Shown: positions 34,361-43,155, counted from the stretch's first letter. The stretch: 64,000 bases of DNA from Corynebacterium glyciniphilum AJ 3170 (GCF_000626675.1 NZ_CP006842.1:2356001-2420000), one strand, 5' to 3'. Translations and numbers: made by a program. The notes: generated by a model not told the origin, from the letters alone.

Positions 34361-35638
34361 CTACTTCTCGCCGGACTGGTCGCCAGACTGTTCACCGGTC
34401 TTGTCGCCACTGAGGCTTCGGTTCACGGCCTTGCGGACGTCCCGGAACGGCACGCCCTTGTCAGGTTGTGCCCCACGAGGCAGGCCGAGGACCCGTTCAC
34501 TGATGATGTTGCGCTGGATCTGGTCGGTGCCGCCACCGACGGAGTTGAAGAAGCCCATCATGAGGTCGTAGGACGTCCGGTAGGCGACGGGGTCACCGGT
34601 CGTCGCATCCTTGTCGTACTGCAGGCCCCGGGTTCCGAGCAGACGGAACTCCAGGTCGGATGCCCCGTGGAGGATCCGGGAGTTCGCCAGCTTGCCGAGG
34701 GACGCCAACGGCGATCCACCACGCGAGCGGTTCTCCATCTTCGCCCTGGCCTGGGTCCAGTCGTTGGTCAGCCGCCAGGTGTGGATCTTCATCAGCTCGT
34801 CGATGATCACCGGATCATCCACCCTGTCGGCGGTGCGGGCCGCATCGACGAGATCGTCGCTGCGCGTGAACAGCGAAGAGCGTGCACCGGACTCCGCGGT
34901 GTCCCGACCCACCTGGGCCATCTCCCCCATGCCCCTGCGCTCGGCACCGAGCGCCGACTGCAGGACCTTCCAGCCGTTGCCTTCACCGCCGATGAGGTTC
35001 GCCACCGGGACGACGGCATCGGTGAGGAAGACCTCGTTGAACTCGGAGTCACCGGTCATCTGCCGGATGGGCACGACCTCGACACCATTCTGCTGCATGG
35101 GGAAGATGAACAGGCTGATCCCGGCGTGTTTCGGCACGTCCCAGTCCGTCCGGGCGATGAGGATGGCGAAGGTGGCGCGGTGACCGTTGGTGGTCCACAC
35201 CTTCTGGCCGTTGATGATGTAGTTCTCGCCGTCGTCGGACAGCTCCGCCCTGGTCTGGATGCTGGCGAGGTCCGAGCCGGCACCGGGCTCGGAGTAGAGC
35301 AGACAGCCCAGGTCCCACTCGCGGGTGATCATGGGACGCAGGAGCCGTTCTTTCTGTTCAGCCGTGCCGTAGTCGGTCAGCGCTGCTCCGGGCAGCAGCA
35401 GCCAGGAGACCTCGGAGAACGGCGCCACGTCCCGCGCCCCACCGGGGGCACCTGCGTCGTCGAAGGCCCGGAGCACTTCGCGGGCCTGGTCACGGGTGTA
35501 GTCGCGTCCGAAGTTCTCCGGCCCCCAGGACGGCACCCCGTAACCGGCGTCGACGATCGCATTACGCCAGGTGGGGCCGTCGGTACCGGTCCAGTTGTCC
35601 CTGATCCAGGACGCCGTCTCGTCGTAGATGCCGCTCAT
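34361..35638 (-). CDS. Acyl-CoA dehydrogenase, large-subunit type
   Basis: 425 residues with YSEPGAGSDLASIQTRAE and KVWTTNGHRATFAILIARTD (FAD and substrate region, about residues 115-165), then the C-terminal helical domain ending in GGGTDQIQRNIISERVLGLPR. The extreme C-terminus is a short polar repeat (SGDKTGEQSGDQSGEK) outside the fold. Its ATG overlaps the stop of the thiolase-like gene by 4 bp, and 17 bases separate it from the small-subunit gene. Likely introduces the alpha-beta double bond in the CoA ester handled by this operon. Confidence 0.89.
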   Translation of the reverse strand: MSGIYDETASWIRDNWTGTDGPTWRNAIVDAGYGVPSWGPENFGRDYTRDQAREVLRAFDDAGAPGGARDVAPFSEVSWLLLPGAALTDYGTAEQKERLLRPMITREWDLGCLLYSEPGAGSDLASIQTRAELSDDGENYIINGQKVWTTNGHRATFAILIARTDWDVPKHAGISLFIFPMQQNGVEVVPIRQMTGDSEFNEVFLTDAVVPVANLIGGEGNGWKVLQSALGAERRGMGEMAQVGRDTAESGARSSLFTRSDDLVDAARTADRVDDPVIIDELMKIHTWRLTNDWTQARAKMENRSRGGSPLASLGKLANSRILHGASDLEFRLLGTRGLQYDKDATTGDPVAYRTSYDLMMGFFNSVGGGTDQIQRNIISERVLGLPRGAQPDKGVPFRDVRKAVNRSLSGDKTGEQSGDQSGEK

Positions 35639-37242
35639 GCCTGTGCCTCCTCTGTGGTGCCGGTCGTGTCGCGTACGATGCCGCGGATGATGTTGCGCTC
35701 GCCGTCCTGCCCGATCTCCAGCGTCGCGCCGAAGACCGCGTCCGAACTCAGCAGTTCGATGACCTCGTCGGATGCTGCGTCGCCGGGACCTCCGGGGCTT
35801 CGGGCCTCGCTGACCGCGAGGACCCGGGCATTGTCCGGGGTGCGGGCCACGACGATGCCGATCCAGTCCCGGTTCAGGTCGGTGGTGACCGTGTAGGACT
35901 CGAGCGTCGCCGGGCCGGAGTAATGCTCCACGATGTCAGGGGCGGGTACGGCATCCAGTGCCTCCTGCAGCGGCCGGTCGTCCCAGTCGGTGAACTCCAC
36001 TGGCGTGGTGGAGTACACCCCGGAGGAGTACTTCGTCATCCACCCGCCGTTGGCGCCGACGAACCCGAAGGTCCCCGGATTCCTCCGCAGCCGGTCGACC
36101 ATCTCGGCGATGGCATGCATCGAGTAGTTGTTGCCCGCCCCGCCGAAGAACGGCAGCCCGCCGGTGAGGGTGAGGCCCCGCGGGTCGTCCGGCGCAATCC
36201 CCAGGGCATCGCAGATGTTGAACACCGGGATCGGGAAGCAGCTGTACAGGTCCAGGAACGCCAGATCATCGGCGATGATCCCGGCGCGCTCGATCGCCGT
36301 AGTCGCCGACAGCACCGATGCCGGGGACACTGACAGGTCCGCGCGTTCGGTCACGGTGCGTTCGGTCAGGTCGCTGTAGCCGTGCAGGAAGACCCACCTG
36401 TCCTGCGGGATCCCGAGCTCCCGTGCTTTTCCGACCGAGGTCAGCAGGACCGCCGCACCCTGGTTGACCTGGTCACGGGCGACCATGAACCGCGGGTAGG
36501 GGTCGGCGATGAGACGGTTGCGCTCGGTGACGGTCGCGAGCTCCTCCGCCGTCCGCTCCGTCGGGGCGGCGGCGTACGGGTTGGACGCCGCGACCTGGGT
36601 GAAGGGTGCGAACAACTCTCCCATCGCCGTCGCGTAGTCCTCGCGGTTCATCCCGAGACGCCGGCGCCGGGCATTCTCGAAGACGGCGTACTCCGGCGGA
36701 GCGCCGAGAAGTCCGTGCCGGACCTCGTAGGGCACGTGGAGGTCATCGACCTGCATACCCCGGTCCTCCAGCTGCCCGCCGACATTCTCGGTGAAATCGG
36801 GGGCATCGTCGCGTCCTGCCAACGCACGCGCGGTGGAAATCGCCTCGGAGCCGGCCAGAAGCACCACCTCGGCGTCCCTGTCGGCGATGGCCCCGCTGAA
36901 CTCGGTGACGAGATGCTGCGGCCCCTGCCCACCGACGACCTCGAGGACGGCACGCCGTGGGTCCGCGCCGATCCGTGCGGCGATGGAGCGAGCGATATTG
37001 TCCGACTTCCCCAGCGGTGCGACCGCCCCGGGCGTGGAGATCTCGAACTGCCGGATGACGGCAATGGTGTCGATGGCGGCGGCGACGGTCGGGTCGAGGC
37101 CAGCATCCTGCACCGCCCTGCGGGACGCTTCCCCGGCGAGATCAGCAGCCGACCAGCGGTGATAGTCGTCGGCGGTGACCGGATCAGCGGCCTGTCCGAC
37201 ACCCACGAGGACGGGGGTACGGGGGTCAAGTGCGTCTGTCAT
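35635..37242 (-). CDS. Thiolase-like protein type 1 with extra C-terminal domain
   Basis: A 535-residue thiolase-fold protein with an added C-terminal domain (from about residue 430) as in mycobacterial thiolase-like protein type 1. The catalytic residues of true thiolases are not visible: the nucleophile segment reads VVGGQGPQHLV near residue 103 instead of CGSG, no GHP motif occurs, and the second Cys position reads GANGGWM. It may be a CoA-binding or non-thiolytic (aldolase-like or scaffold) protein. The start abuts the enoyl-CoA hydratase stop directly. Products labelled acetyl-CoA acetyltransferase in databases often belong to this group. Confidence 0.85.
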   Translation of the reverse strand: MTDALDPRTPVLVGVGQAADPVTADDYHRWSAADLAGEASRRAVQDAGLDPTVAAAIDTIAVIRQFEISTPGAVAPLGKSDNIARSIAARIGADPRRAVLEVVGGQGPQHLVTEFSGAIADRDAEVVLLAGSEAISTARALAGRDDAPDFTENVGGQLEDRGMQVDDLHVPYEVRHGLLGAPPEYAVFENARRRRLGMNREDYATAMGELFAPFTQVAASNPYAAAPTERTAEELATVTERNRLIADPYPRFMVARDQVNQGAAVLLTSVGKARELGIPQDRWVFLHGYSDLTERTVTERADLSVSPASVLSATTAIERAGIIADDLAFLDLYSCFPIPVFNICDALGIAPDDPRGLTLTGGLPFFGGAGNNYSMHAIAEMVDRLRRNPGTFGFVGANGGWMTKYSSGVYSTTPVEFTDWDDRPLQEALDAVPAPDIVEHYSGPATLESYTVTTDLNRDWIGIVVARTPDNARVLAVSEARSPGGPGDAASDEVIELLSSDAVFGATLEIGQDGERNIIRGIVRDTTGTTEEAQA

Positions 37243-38049
37243 TTATTCTGCCTTCCATTCCGGGGCGCGCTTCTGCGCGAAGGCGGTCATGCCTTCCCGT
37301 GCGTCGGCGCTGCGGATCAGTGCCGCACTCTCGGTGTCGTTGCGTGACCAGTCCTCCTTCTCTGCATTGACAGCGCCGTCGGTGATGCCGTGCGCCACGC
37401 GTTTGGTGGCCTGAACCGACAGCGGTGCATTGCGGTTAATCTTGTCCGCCAGCTCCAGGGCGGCCTCGACCACCTGGTCCTGCGGGACGACACGGTTGAC
37501 CATGCCCAGTTCATAGGCACGGGCCGCGGGGATCGGCTCAGCGGTGAGCATGGCCTCCATCGCCACCTTCAGCGGGATCTGACGGGGCAGGCGGAAGGCA
37601 CCGCCGGCGGCGGCCATGATGCCGCGGGTGACTTCCGGTAGACCGAAGGTGGCGGTGTCGGCGGCGACGGCGAGGTCGCTGGCCAGCGTGATTTCGGTGC
37701 CTCCGCCGAGGGCGAAGCCGTTGACCGCGGCGATGACCGGTTTGGAGATCCAGTGCTTGACAAAACCGGCGAAACCCCAGCTCTTCAACGGTTCCTCGGT
37801 CATGCCGAGTTCACCGGCAGCCGCTGCCTTGAGGTCGGCGCCGGCGCAGAACGCCTTGTCACCGGCGCCGGTGACCACGACGGTGCGCACGCTGTCGGTG
37901 TGTTCGGCCTGTTCCAGTGCTTCGCCGAGTGCGAGGGCGAGGTCCCGGTTCACGGCATTGCGTGCTTTGGGACGGTTGAGGGTGATGAGCAGGGTGTGTC
38001 CGCGTTGTTCGACGAGGACGGGGGTAGTGGATTCAGCGGATTCAGTCAC
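37243..38049 (-). CDS. Enoyl-CoA hydratase/isomerase (crotonase family)
   Basis: 268 residues with the oxyanion-hole segments KAFCAGADLKAAAAG and VNGFALGGGTEITLASDLAVAA, and catalytic Glu candidates in GGGTEI and LPEVTRG at about residues 117-148. Hydrates an alpha,beta-unsaturated acyl-CoA or isomerises it. It is second in the operon, overlapping the CoA-transferase stop by 4 bp. Confidence 0.91.
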   Translation of the reverse strand: MTESAESTTPVLVEQRGHTLLITLNRPKARNAVNRDLALALGEALEQAEHTDSVRTVVVTGAGDKAFCAGADLKAAAAGELGMTEEPLKSWGFAGFVKHWISKPVIAAVNGFALGGGTEITLASDLAVAADTATFGLPEVTRGIMAAAGGAFRLPRQIPLKVAMEAMLTAEPIPAARAYELGMVNRVVPQDQVVEAALELADKINRNAPLSVQATKRVAHGITDGAVNAEKEDWSRNDTESAALIRSADAREGMTAFAQKRAPEWKAE

Positions 38050-40499
38050 TGCGGTGCTCCTGTGGTGGTGGGTGTGTCTGATGGGTGTGGTTCAAGGGCG
38101 CCGCAGGTGACGAGGGCGTCGATCGTGTCCTCATCGAGTCCCAGGACGTCCCTGATCACCTCGCGGGTGTGCTCACCCTGCAGGGGTGCCGGCTGCAGCC
38201 GGGCGTCCCCGAGGCGGAGGCTGTGTCCTTCGGAGGCGAGTGTGGGGAACGGCTCGGTGAACTGGGGCTGGGTCATGGTGGTCAGCAGCCCCCTCTCCGA
38301 GAAGTCGTGGTCATGTCCGATGTCGGCGAAGCGCATCATGTGCCCGGCGGGGACGCCGGCGTCCTGCAGTTGGCGTTCCGCGGTGATCGCTGTGCGCGAG
38401 GACGTCCATTCCCGGAGTGCGCCCTCCAGTTCCTCATTATGGGCGAGCCGTCCAGTTAGCGTGGCGAAACGATCATCACTGATCCATTCCGGGTGGCCGA
38501 TGGCGCCGGCCAGCGCAGCAAAGCGCTGGTCACCGTGCCCGTCGACGACGATCCACTCGTCGTCCCCTGCCGCAGGGAAGAGTCCGCGCGGGGCGTCCTG
38601 CGGGGCGCTCAGCGCGGCGAGACCGGAACCCGGTTCCAGAGTTTCGGCGGCAAGATGGCCGGCCATCGCGGCGAAGATGGCGTCGACCTGGGCGGTGGTG
38701 ACCACCCCGCCCCGTCCGGTGCGCGCGCGGCGCAGCAGCAACGCGACCACGGCGATGGCATTGAGCCGTCCGACCACGTGGTCCGGGTAGATGGTGATGG
38801 TGTCGCTGTAGCCGTCGGCGTCGCCCGGGTAGCACCACAGTGCCGACAACCCGGACGCCGCGCGGACCAGCGGTCCGTAGCCCATCTTCGTCGACCAGGG
38901 GCCGGTGTCTCCATAGGCGGAGGACTCCGACAGGACGATCCCCGGGTTGATCTCCTGCAGGGTGTCGTGGCCGAAGCCGAGGCGCTCGAGTGTGCCGGGT
39001 TTGAAGTTGGTGAGCACCACGTCCGCCTCCGCGACGAGCCTGCGGAGGAGGTTCTTACCGTCCTCGGTGGTGAGGTCGAGTCCGAGGCTGCGCTTGTTGC
39101 GGTGCCCCCAGGCGAAGCTCTTGGTCATCTCCACGCCGGGCGACATCTGTCGGCATCCGTCGGGGAAGCTCGTGGATTCAATCTTGATGACGTCGGCGCC
39201 GTAGTCGGCGAGCAGGCGTCCGGTTTCCGCACCCATGACAATCACCCCGAAGTCCAGGACGCGCAGGCCGGTGAACGGGAGGTGCCGGTCCTGCTCGTCC
39301 GCTGCGGGAGCATGCCCGGGGACGACCGGGGCGGTGACCGGGGCGGCGAGCCAGGGGCCGTCCTGCGGATCGTTGTCGACGCGTCCTCCTGCGGTATCGG
39401 TGATCCCGGTGCGTACACCGTCGATGGTGTACACCCCGGTCGGCACGGTGGCGACACGGCCGTCGGCGAGCGTGAGATCACTGAAGCTTCCGTTGGCGCG
39501 GAAGGCGGGTTCATCGACGACATCCGAGAGCTCGTCGATGGATGTCACCGGCACGCGAAGCTCTTCGCCCTGCCGGACGGCCTCCTCCGTGGTCATGCCG
39601 GCGAACAGGTCGCGGTAGTGGGCGAAGATCCTGTCCTTCTCTTTCACACGGTAGGCCGGGCGGTTGTACTCGGGTGTGTTGAACTCGTCCGGGTGGCCGA
39701 GCCAGGTCAGCATCGCCTGCCACTGGCGTGGGGACAGCACGCAGATACGCACCATCCCGTCGGCGGTGGGAAAGATCGGGTACAGGGCACGGGCGTCGGG
39801 GCGCCCGTGCGGGACATCGAAAGGGTCGATACCCGTGCGCCCCGACCCCTGCATTCCCATCGGCGGGTCGAAGATGTGGGCCAGCGCATCCAGTGTGGAG
39901 AAATCGATGACGTCTCCGGTGCCGGTGCGCCGCGCGGTGTAGTAGGCGGTGATGGTCATCCACACCGCCTGCGGCGCGACGGCCCCGGCGACGAGGAAGG
40001 ACGGCGGCAGCAACGGCTCCTCCCGGTCCGGCAGCCCGGAGCGCGACAGGATCGTCGACAGCGCGAACTGCACGTCCGGGGTGGACGTCCAGTTCTTCTT
40101 CGAGCTCTGTTCCCCGAAGTCGCTGAGGACGGTGACGACCGTGCCAGGGTGGGTGTCCGCAATGGTCGTGGGGTCGACGAGGTTGCCGGTGACGTAGTCC
40201 GAGAGTCTGCCGACCAGGACGATGTCCGCGCCGTCAATGAGGGCATCGAGGTCGGCCTGAGCCCGCGTACTGGCGGGGTCAACGGTGGTGAAGCGTTTCG
40301 TGGCGTTGGCGATCTCGAAGGTCAGGCTGGTATCGCCGGAAAGCACGCCCTCGTTGCGGTCCGCGGAGCCTCCGGGCGGTTCGACCCGCAGGACGTCTGC
40401 CCCGAGGTCGGCGAGGTACCGGCCGACCATCTGGAACTCGCCGTCAGCGAGGTCAAGGACCCGGACGCCTGCCAGCGGTGGATCGACGGTGTCTGTCAT
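38046..40499 (-). CDS. Double-length family III (CaiB/BaiF) CoA-transferase
   Basis: 817-residue fusion of two family III CoA-transferase domains, about 1-390 and 405-817, each starting with the LAGVRVLDLADG / FTGLRVLDFGVI motif and a later ADLGADVLRVEPP / ADYGADVIKIES segment. The Asp of the YD motif that forms the aspartyl-CoA intermediate is replaced by Gly in the second domain (MGYGPLVRAASGL), while the first has a PDVQFAL segment at that place, so only one active site may be functional. It is the first gene of the operon and would put CoA on the acid substrate. The ATG at 40499 is chosen (MTDTVDPP); longer openings upstream are not family-like. Confidence 0.87.
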   Translation of the reverse strand: MTDTVDPPLAGVRVLDLADGEFQMVGRYLADLGADVLRVEPPGGSADRNEGVLSGDTSLTFEIANATKRFTTVDPASTRAQADLDALIDGADIVLVGRLSDYVTGNLVDPTTIADTHPGTVVTVLSDFGEQSSKKNWTSTPDVQFALSTILSRSGLPDREEPLLPPSFLVAGAVAPQAVWMTITAYYTARRTGTGDVIDFSTLDALAHIFDPPMGMQGSGRTGIDPFDVPHGRPDARALYPIFPTADGMVRICVLSPRQWQAMLTWLGHPDEFNTPEYNRPAYRVKEKDRIFAHYRDLFAGMTTEEAVRQGEELRVPVTSIDELSDVVDEPAFRANGSFSDLTLADGRVATVPTGVYTIDGVRTGITDTAGGRVDNDPQDGPWLAAPVTAPVVPGHAPAADEQDRHLPFTGLRVLDFGVIVMGAETGRLLADYGADVIKIESTSFPDGCRQMSPGVEMTKSFAWGHRNKRSLGLDLTTEDGKNLLRRLVAEADVVLTNFKPGTLERLGFGHDTLQEINPGIVLSESSAYGDTGPWSTKMGYGPLVRAASGLSALWCYPGDADGYSDTITIYPDHVVGRLNAIAVVALLLRRARTGRGGVVTTAQVDAIFAAMAGHLAAETLEPGSGLAALSAPQDAPRGLFPAAGDDEWIVVDGHGDQRFAALAGAIGHPEWISDDRFATLTGRLAHNEELEGALREWTSSRTAITAERQLQDAGVPAGHMMRFADIGHDHDFSERGLLTTMTQPQFTEPFPTLASEGHSLRLGDARLQPAPLQGEHTREVIRDVLGLDEDTIDALVTCGALEPHPSDTPTTTGAPQ

Positions 40500-40744
40500 C
40501 GTGGTTCTCCGTCCTTCCCGGGGCGCGGTGCGCACCCCTTCTGTCTTCAAAACTACGAGGGGACGGACGGGCGCGCGACGCAAATGATGGAGACCGGACA
40601 TGGCAGGTGGTGAGCGGTGGCCGTGCTAATTGTTGGGACGTTGATTGTCGTTTCCCGGATGAGAGCAGCGCCGACGGAGAAGGAGTAACTGTCCGGATGC
40701 TGACGGAGGAGGAGCTGGCGATCACGGAGTAGGTGAGCTTCAGG

Positions 40745-40813
40745 TGTCGAATTGTCGCCGTCCCAGGTAGGGATTCGACCGGATTCCCTACCTGGGAGGG
40801 TGATGACCCGACA
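40745..40813. repeat. Dispersed palindromic repeat, copy 2
   Basis: Arms 40745-40773 and 40785-40813 are complementary at 23 of 29 positions, with the inner 13 bp (TCCCAGGTAGGGA) perfect and an 11-base loop. The left arm matches the left arm of copy 1 (from 3285) at 21 of 25 positions over GTCGAAT...TCGCC...CCAGGTAG. The copies lie 37 kb apart in unrelated intergenic regions, so this is a repeat family rather than a local hairpin. Confidence 0.7.
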
Positions 40814-40834
40814 TCGGACTCCTCCAGCGAATGA

Positions 40835-40915
40835 TCATGGGGAGGTGCCGACGAGTTCTTCGGTGAACACCGTGATGATTCCGGCCTCGCCCCAGGCAGC
40901 GAGCAGATGATTCAT
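40835..40915 (-). pseudogene. Possible C-terminal coding remnant
   Basis: Read on the minus strand the segment gives MNHLLAAWGEAGIITVFTEE and then LVGTSP before a TGA, and the in-frame codons upstream (from about 40990) read PGVVGISTTCGSAPPDEIEV before a stop. The composition is protein-like, but no start or family was recognised. It may be the tail of a deleted gene. Confidence 0.25.
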
Positions 40916-41304
40916 CACTTCAATCTCGTCCGGCGGGGCGCTACCGCAAGTCGTGCTGATCCCGACGACACCAGGAAGGCGCGGAAGCTATGGTCACGGG
41001 GCATCGTCCCCATGCTGACGGAGAGTCACGGGGGCGTCGATGTCTTCGAAGAACGCTACTACGTTCCTGCCTTCCAGTGTCGATCATCGCACCGATGAGT
41101 GCACCGAGCCTCCCATGCGGTACTGCGCAGATCGGGGAGGAAGAAGATTGAGGCCCTTGGGCGGTTTCCACCTCAGGTTGCTGATGGAGTGGTCCGTTCC
41201 ATGGCAGGGGTAAGAAAAGTAATTAATACCTACCCACCAGCCGCACCGAACTGTACTGTCATGAACGTCGTTCAATTAGCAATCGCTCACCTGGAGGGAT
41301 ACCA

Positions 41305-41778
41305 ATGACAACGCCTCTCCATTTACAGATCATCGCTGGCACCATCGCCATCGCTCTCGCCCTCGCCCTCGCCCTCGCCCTCGCAATTCTAAGACCAACC
41401 GCGCTCGCGGATACCACGACCGGAAATACCGGCGAAGCCGTGTCCGACATGCCCGACGGCATCTCGTCACGATCGGCACACGGCGATGTTCTCGCACCGG
41501 GAATCCTCTGCGTCAACTACGTACATGTGTACGGTCCAGGAGCATAGGTAAAGAAGGTCGACGTCGGCGTCAGGTCTACAAATCTACACCCACTCCAGGA
41601 CGCCGCATCCAGTGCGAAGGTACAAGTCGCCTACACAAAGTCGAGTAAGCGAGATACTCGGTCTGCCACGGCCCCCAACTACACCTCCCCGACTGACATG
41701 CTGCGGCCTGGCGATTACTTCGACTTCAACTTCAATACTAGTCTAGACAACCGGAGCACCGTATGGGGGGCGAAGTAA
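41305..41778 (+). pseudogene. Small secreted-protein gene with an in-frame TAG
   Basis: Starts at ATG 41305 after a good GGAGGG site. The first 80 codons encode an N-terminal hydrophobic helix with five Ala-Leu repeats (a run of CTCGCC units), a likely cleavage region near ADTTTG, and a mature part ending GPGA at a TAG (41545-41547). The same frame then stays open for 76 more codons with protein-like sequence (VKKVDVGVRS..., LRPGDYFDFNFNTSLDN near the end) to a TAA at 41778. So either an amber mutation or sequencing error broke a roughly 157-residue secreted protein, or the stop is read through. The family is not recognised. Next gene is a 28-residue membrane peptide. Confidence 0.55.
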
Positions 41779-41844
41779 TGCAGGAAAACGTTGCTCACCG
41801 TGGGCCTGCATAAAAATCAAAAAGCAACCCGAGAGAGGAATAAG

Positions 41845-41931
41845 ATGATGGAACTTGTGATAATCATACTTCCGATTTTATTTATTGCCCTCGTAGTTTT
41901 CGCCGTCGTCAAAATTCTGAAGAATCAATAG
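41845..41931 (+). CDS. 28-residue single-pass membrane peptide
   Basis: ATG ATG after a GAGAGAGGAATAAG ribosome-binding region encodes MMELVIIILPILFIALVVFA followed by VVKILKNQ: one hydrophobic helix with an acidic N-terminus and a basic C-terminal tail. Codon use (TTA, ATA) and GC are unlike the neighbours. It lies 66 bases after the interrupted secreted-protein gene and after two overlapping inverted repeats (ATGCAGG / CCTGCAT at 41778-41811; GTTGCT / AGCAAC at 41790-41828). It could be a type I toxin-like, bacteriocin-immunity or membrane-regulatory peptide; nothing in the sequence decides. Confidence 0.5.
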   Translation: MMELVIIILPILFIALVVFAVVKILKNQ

Positions 41932-42303
41932 CTTCCGAAATCCCCCTGTTTTGGCTTTTCGGTCGCACCCGACGGCATATTAGCGTGGGACCTCACTGCC
42001 CTCCCCTCGGGCCGCCAGTGTGTGATCTCGACAGATTCCGCGATGGACGCAACATGAATTCAGCGGCCTCATCGGAGGTCCGCGCCACTAATCCTGTGTT
42101 CAACCCAGCACACGCGAGCACCATCTTCCAGGATCCCGAACTCCCGGCCTTAAAATGTTTGCCCCGAGTCATGAGCACTACCGTAATACGAAGCTACTGT
42201 CGCTTCCAGATGTCCGCTTTTCAGCAGCGTCCATCTTCGGAGCTCTGCTCCCGCCCATTCCCCGAGCCGCGACAACATATGCGGGAGATCGGGCGAAAGG
42301 AGG
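41932..42303. other. Non-coding or decayed region before the GntR gene
   Basis: 372 bases with no convincing gene. A decayed promoter resembling that of the antitoxin at 48.1 kb lies at 42170-42190, followed on the minus strand by a 59-codon open frame (42172 down to 41993; MTRGKHFKAGSSGSWKMVLA at its start) without a recognisable family. It may be the relic of a small gene. Confidence 0.5.
42170..42190 (-). promoter_or_regulatory. Decayed sibling of the antitoxin promoter
   Basis: On the minus strand CGTATTACGGTAGTG followed by CTCATG matches the antitoxin promoter region (48109-48089, CGTATTACGATAGTG then ACCATG) at 18 of 21 positions, with the start codon at the same distance. The open frame that follows is not an antitoxin, so this looks like a remnant of a related module. 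Confidence 0.5.
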
Positions 42304-43041
42304 TCAGCTCGCGGAACCCCGGTTCTGCAACGTGAACGCCAGCTGACTGTACGCCGGGGTGTGGGTAGCAATACCGAAGGCAACGGGAGTCGCATCTGCG
42401 GTGAACACCGTGGAGTCCACGGCCAGCACACTGTCCCCCACGGCGATACCGAGGCTCTCGGCACGGCCCTGGTCCACCTGATCCAGGCGCACCAGCAGGT
42501 CATTGCGGGTGAGGACGACCCCGTAGGTGGTCTCCAGGAACTCGAACAGCGAACCGGTGGAGAAGTCGTGGGCCAGCACGGCGGGATATCGCGCCGCCGG
42601 CAGGTACGTGACTACGTGCTGATGCAGCGTGCCGTTGATATAGCGGAGCCGCTCCAACAGAATCAGCTCATCGGCGGGATTGAGCTCCAGAGCCTCGGCT
42701 GCACGCGCCGCCCGGGTGACCTCGTTAGCCAGGACCTCAGTGACCACGTCACGGCCGAGTTCCGCCTGTTGGCGGTGGAAGCCCGTCACGCGTTCGGCGA
42801 AGGTCTCGTGGATTTCCTCGGTGTACTGCGGCTCCGTGACGAATGTCCCCCGCCCCTGGATCCGCTCCAGCAGACCCGACTGGATGAGATCGTCCACGGC
42901 CCGGCGCACGGTGATCCGGCTGACGTTGTACTCCTCGCACAGCGTCGGCTCAGTGGGAATCTGCTCCCCGACCGACATCCCCTCCAAGCGTTGCTGCAGG
43001 TGATCGCGCACCGCAATGTACTTCACCGTCTCGCGTGCCAT
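42304..43041 (-). CDS. GntR-family (HutC/UTRA) regulator
   Basis: 245-residue regulator with N-terminal winged helix (about 5-70, EQIPTEPTLCEEYNVSRITVRRAVDDLIQSGLLERIQGRGTF pattern around residues 22-62) and a C-terminal UTRA ligand-binding domain (about 85-240) typical of sugar-phosphate-sensing regulators. The ATG at 43041 is supported by TGGAGG six bases upstream; earlier in-frame starts add non-family sequence. It is divergent from the transketolase/PTS operon and almost certainly controls it. Confidence 0.89.
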   Translation of the reverse strand: MARETVKYIAVRDHLQQRLEGMSVGEQIPTEPTLCEEYNVSRITVRRAVDDLIQSGLLERIQGRGTFVTEPQYTEEIHETFAERVTGFHRQQAELGRDVVTEVLANEVTRAARAAEALELNPADELILLERLRYINGTLHQHVVTYLPAARYPAVLAHDFSTGSLFEFLETTYGVVLTRNDLLVRLDQVDQGRAESLGIAVGDSVLAVDSTVFTADATPVAFGIATHTPAYSQLAFTLQNRGSAS

Positions 43042-43122
43042 CGCTACCTCCAGCATGTCATTGTCCCCGTCAGGGTATCGCCATCTCATCGTCCCGAGTC
43101 GTACCCGGGGCCACAAAAGCTC

Positions 43123-43152
43123 TTGCGTCGAAAACCTTTCCAGCGCTAGAGT
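43123..43152 (+). promoter_or_regulatory. Putative promoter of the transketolase/PTS operon
   Basis: TTGCGT (43123-43128), an 18-base spacer and TAGAGT (43147-43152). The operator-like repeat at 43156-43179 begins three bases after the -10 box, over the expected transcription start. Confidence 0.45.
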
Positions 43153-43155
43153 AGC

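Larger units (their letters stand above)
40500..41304. other. Gene-poor scar region
   Basis: Between the CoA-transferase start and the small secreted-protein gene no intact gene is convincing. The stretch holds the promoter region of the CoA-transferase operon, palindromic repeat copy 2, a possible coding remnant on the minus strand (40835-40915 and just upstream), and a lower-GC part from about 41200 that leads into the small genes. Short open frames here lack ribosome-binding sites or protein-like composition. Confidence 0.6.

Noticed and set aside
41340-41386. Tandem CTCGCC units as a CRISPR-like or regulatory repeat
   Set aside because: They encode the Ala-Leu run of the signal-like helix in the small secreted-protein gene, so they are coding repeats.
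41985-42335. 116-codon plus-strand open frame before the GntR gene
   Set aside because: Low-complexity translation, overlaps the 3' end of the GntR gene on the other strand, no ribosome-binding site.
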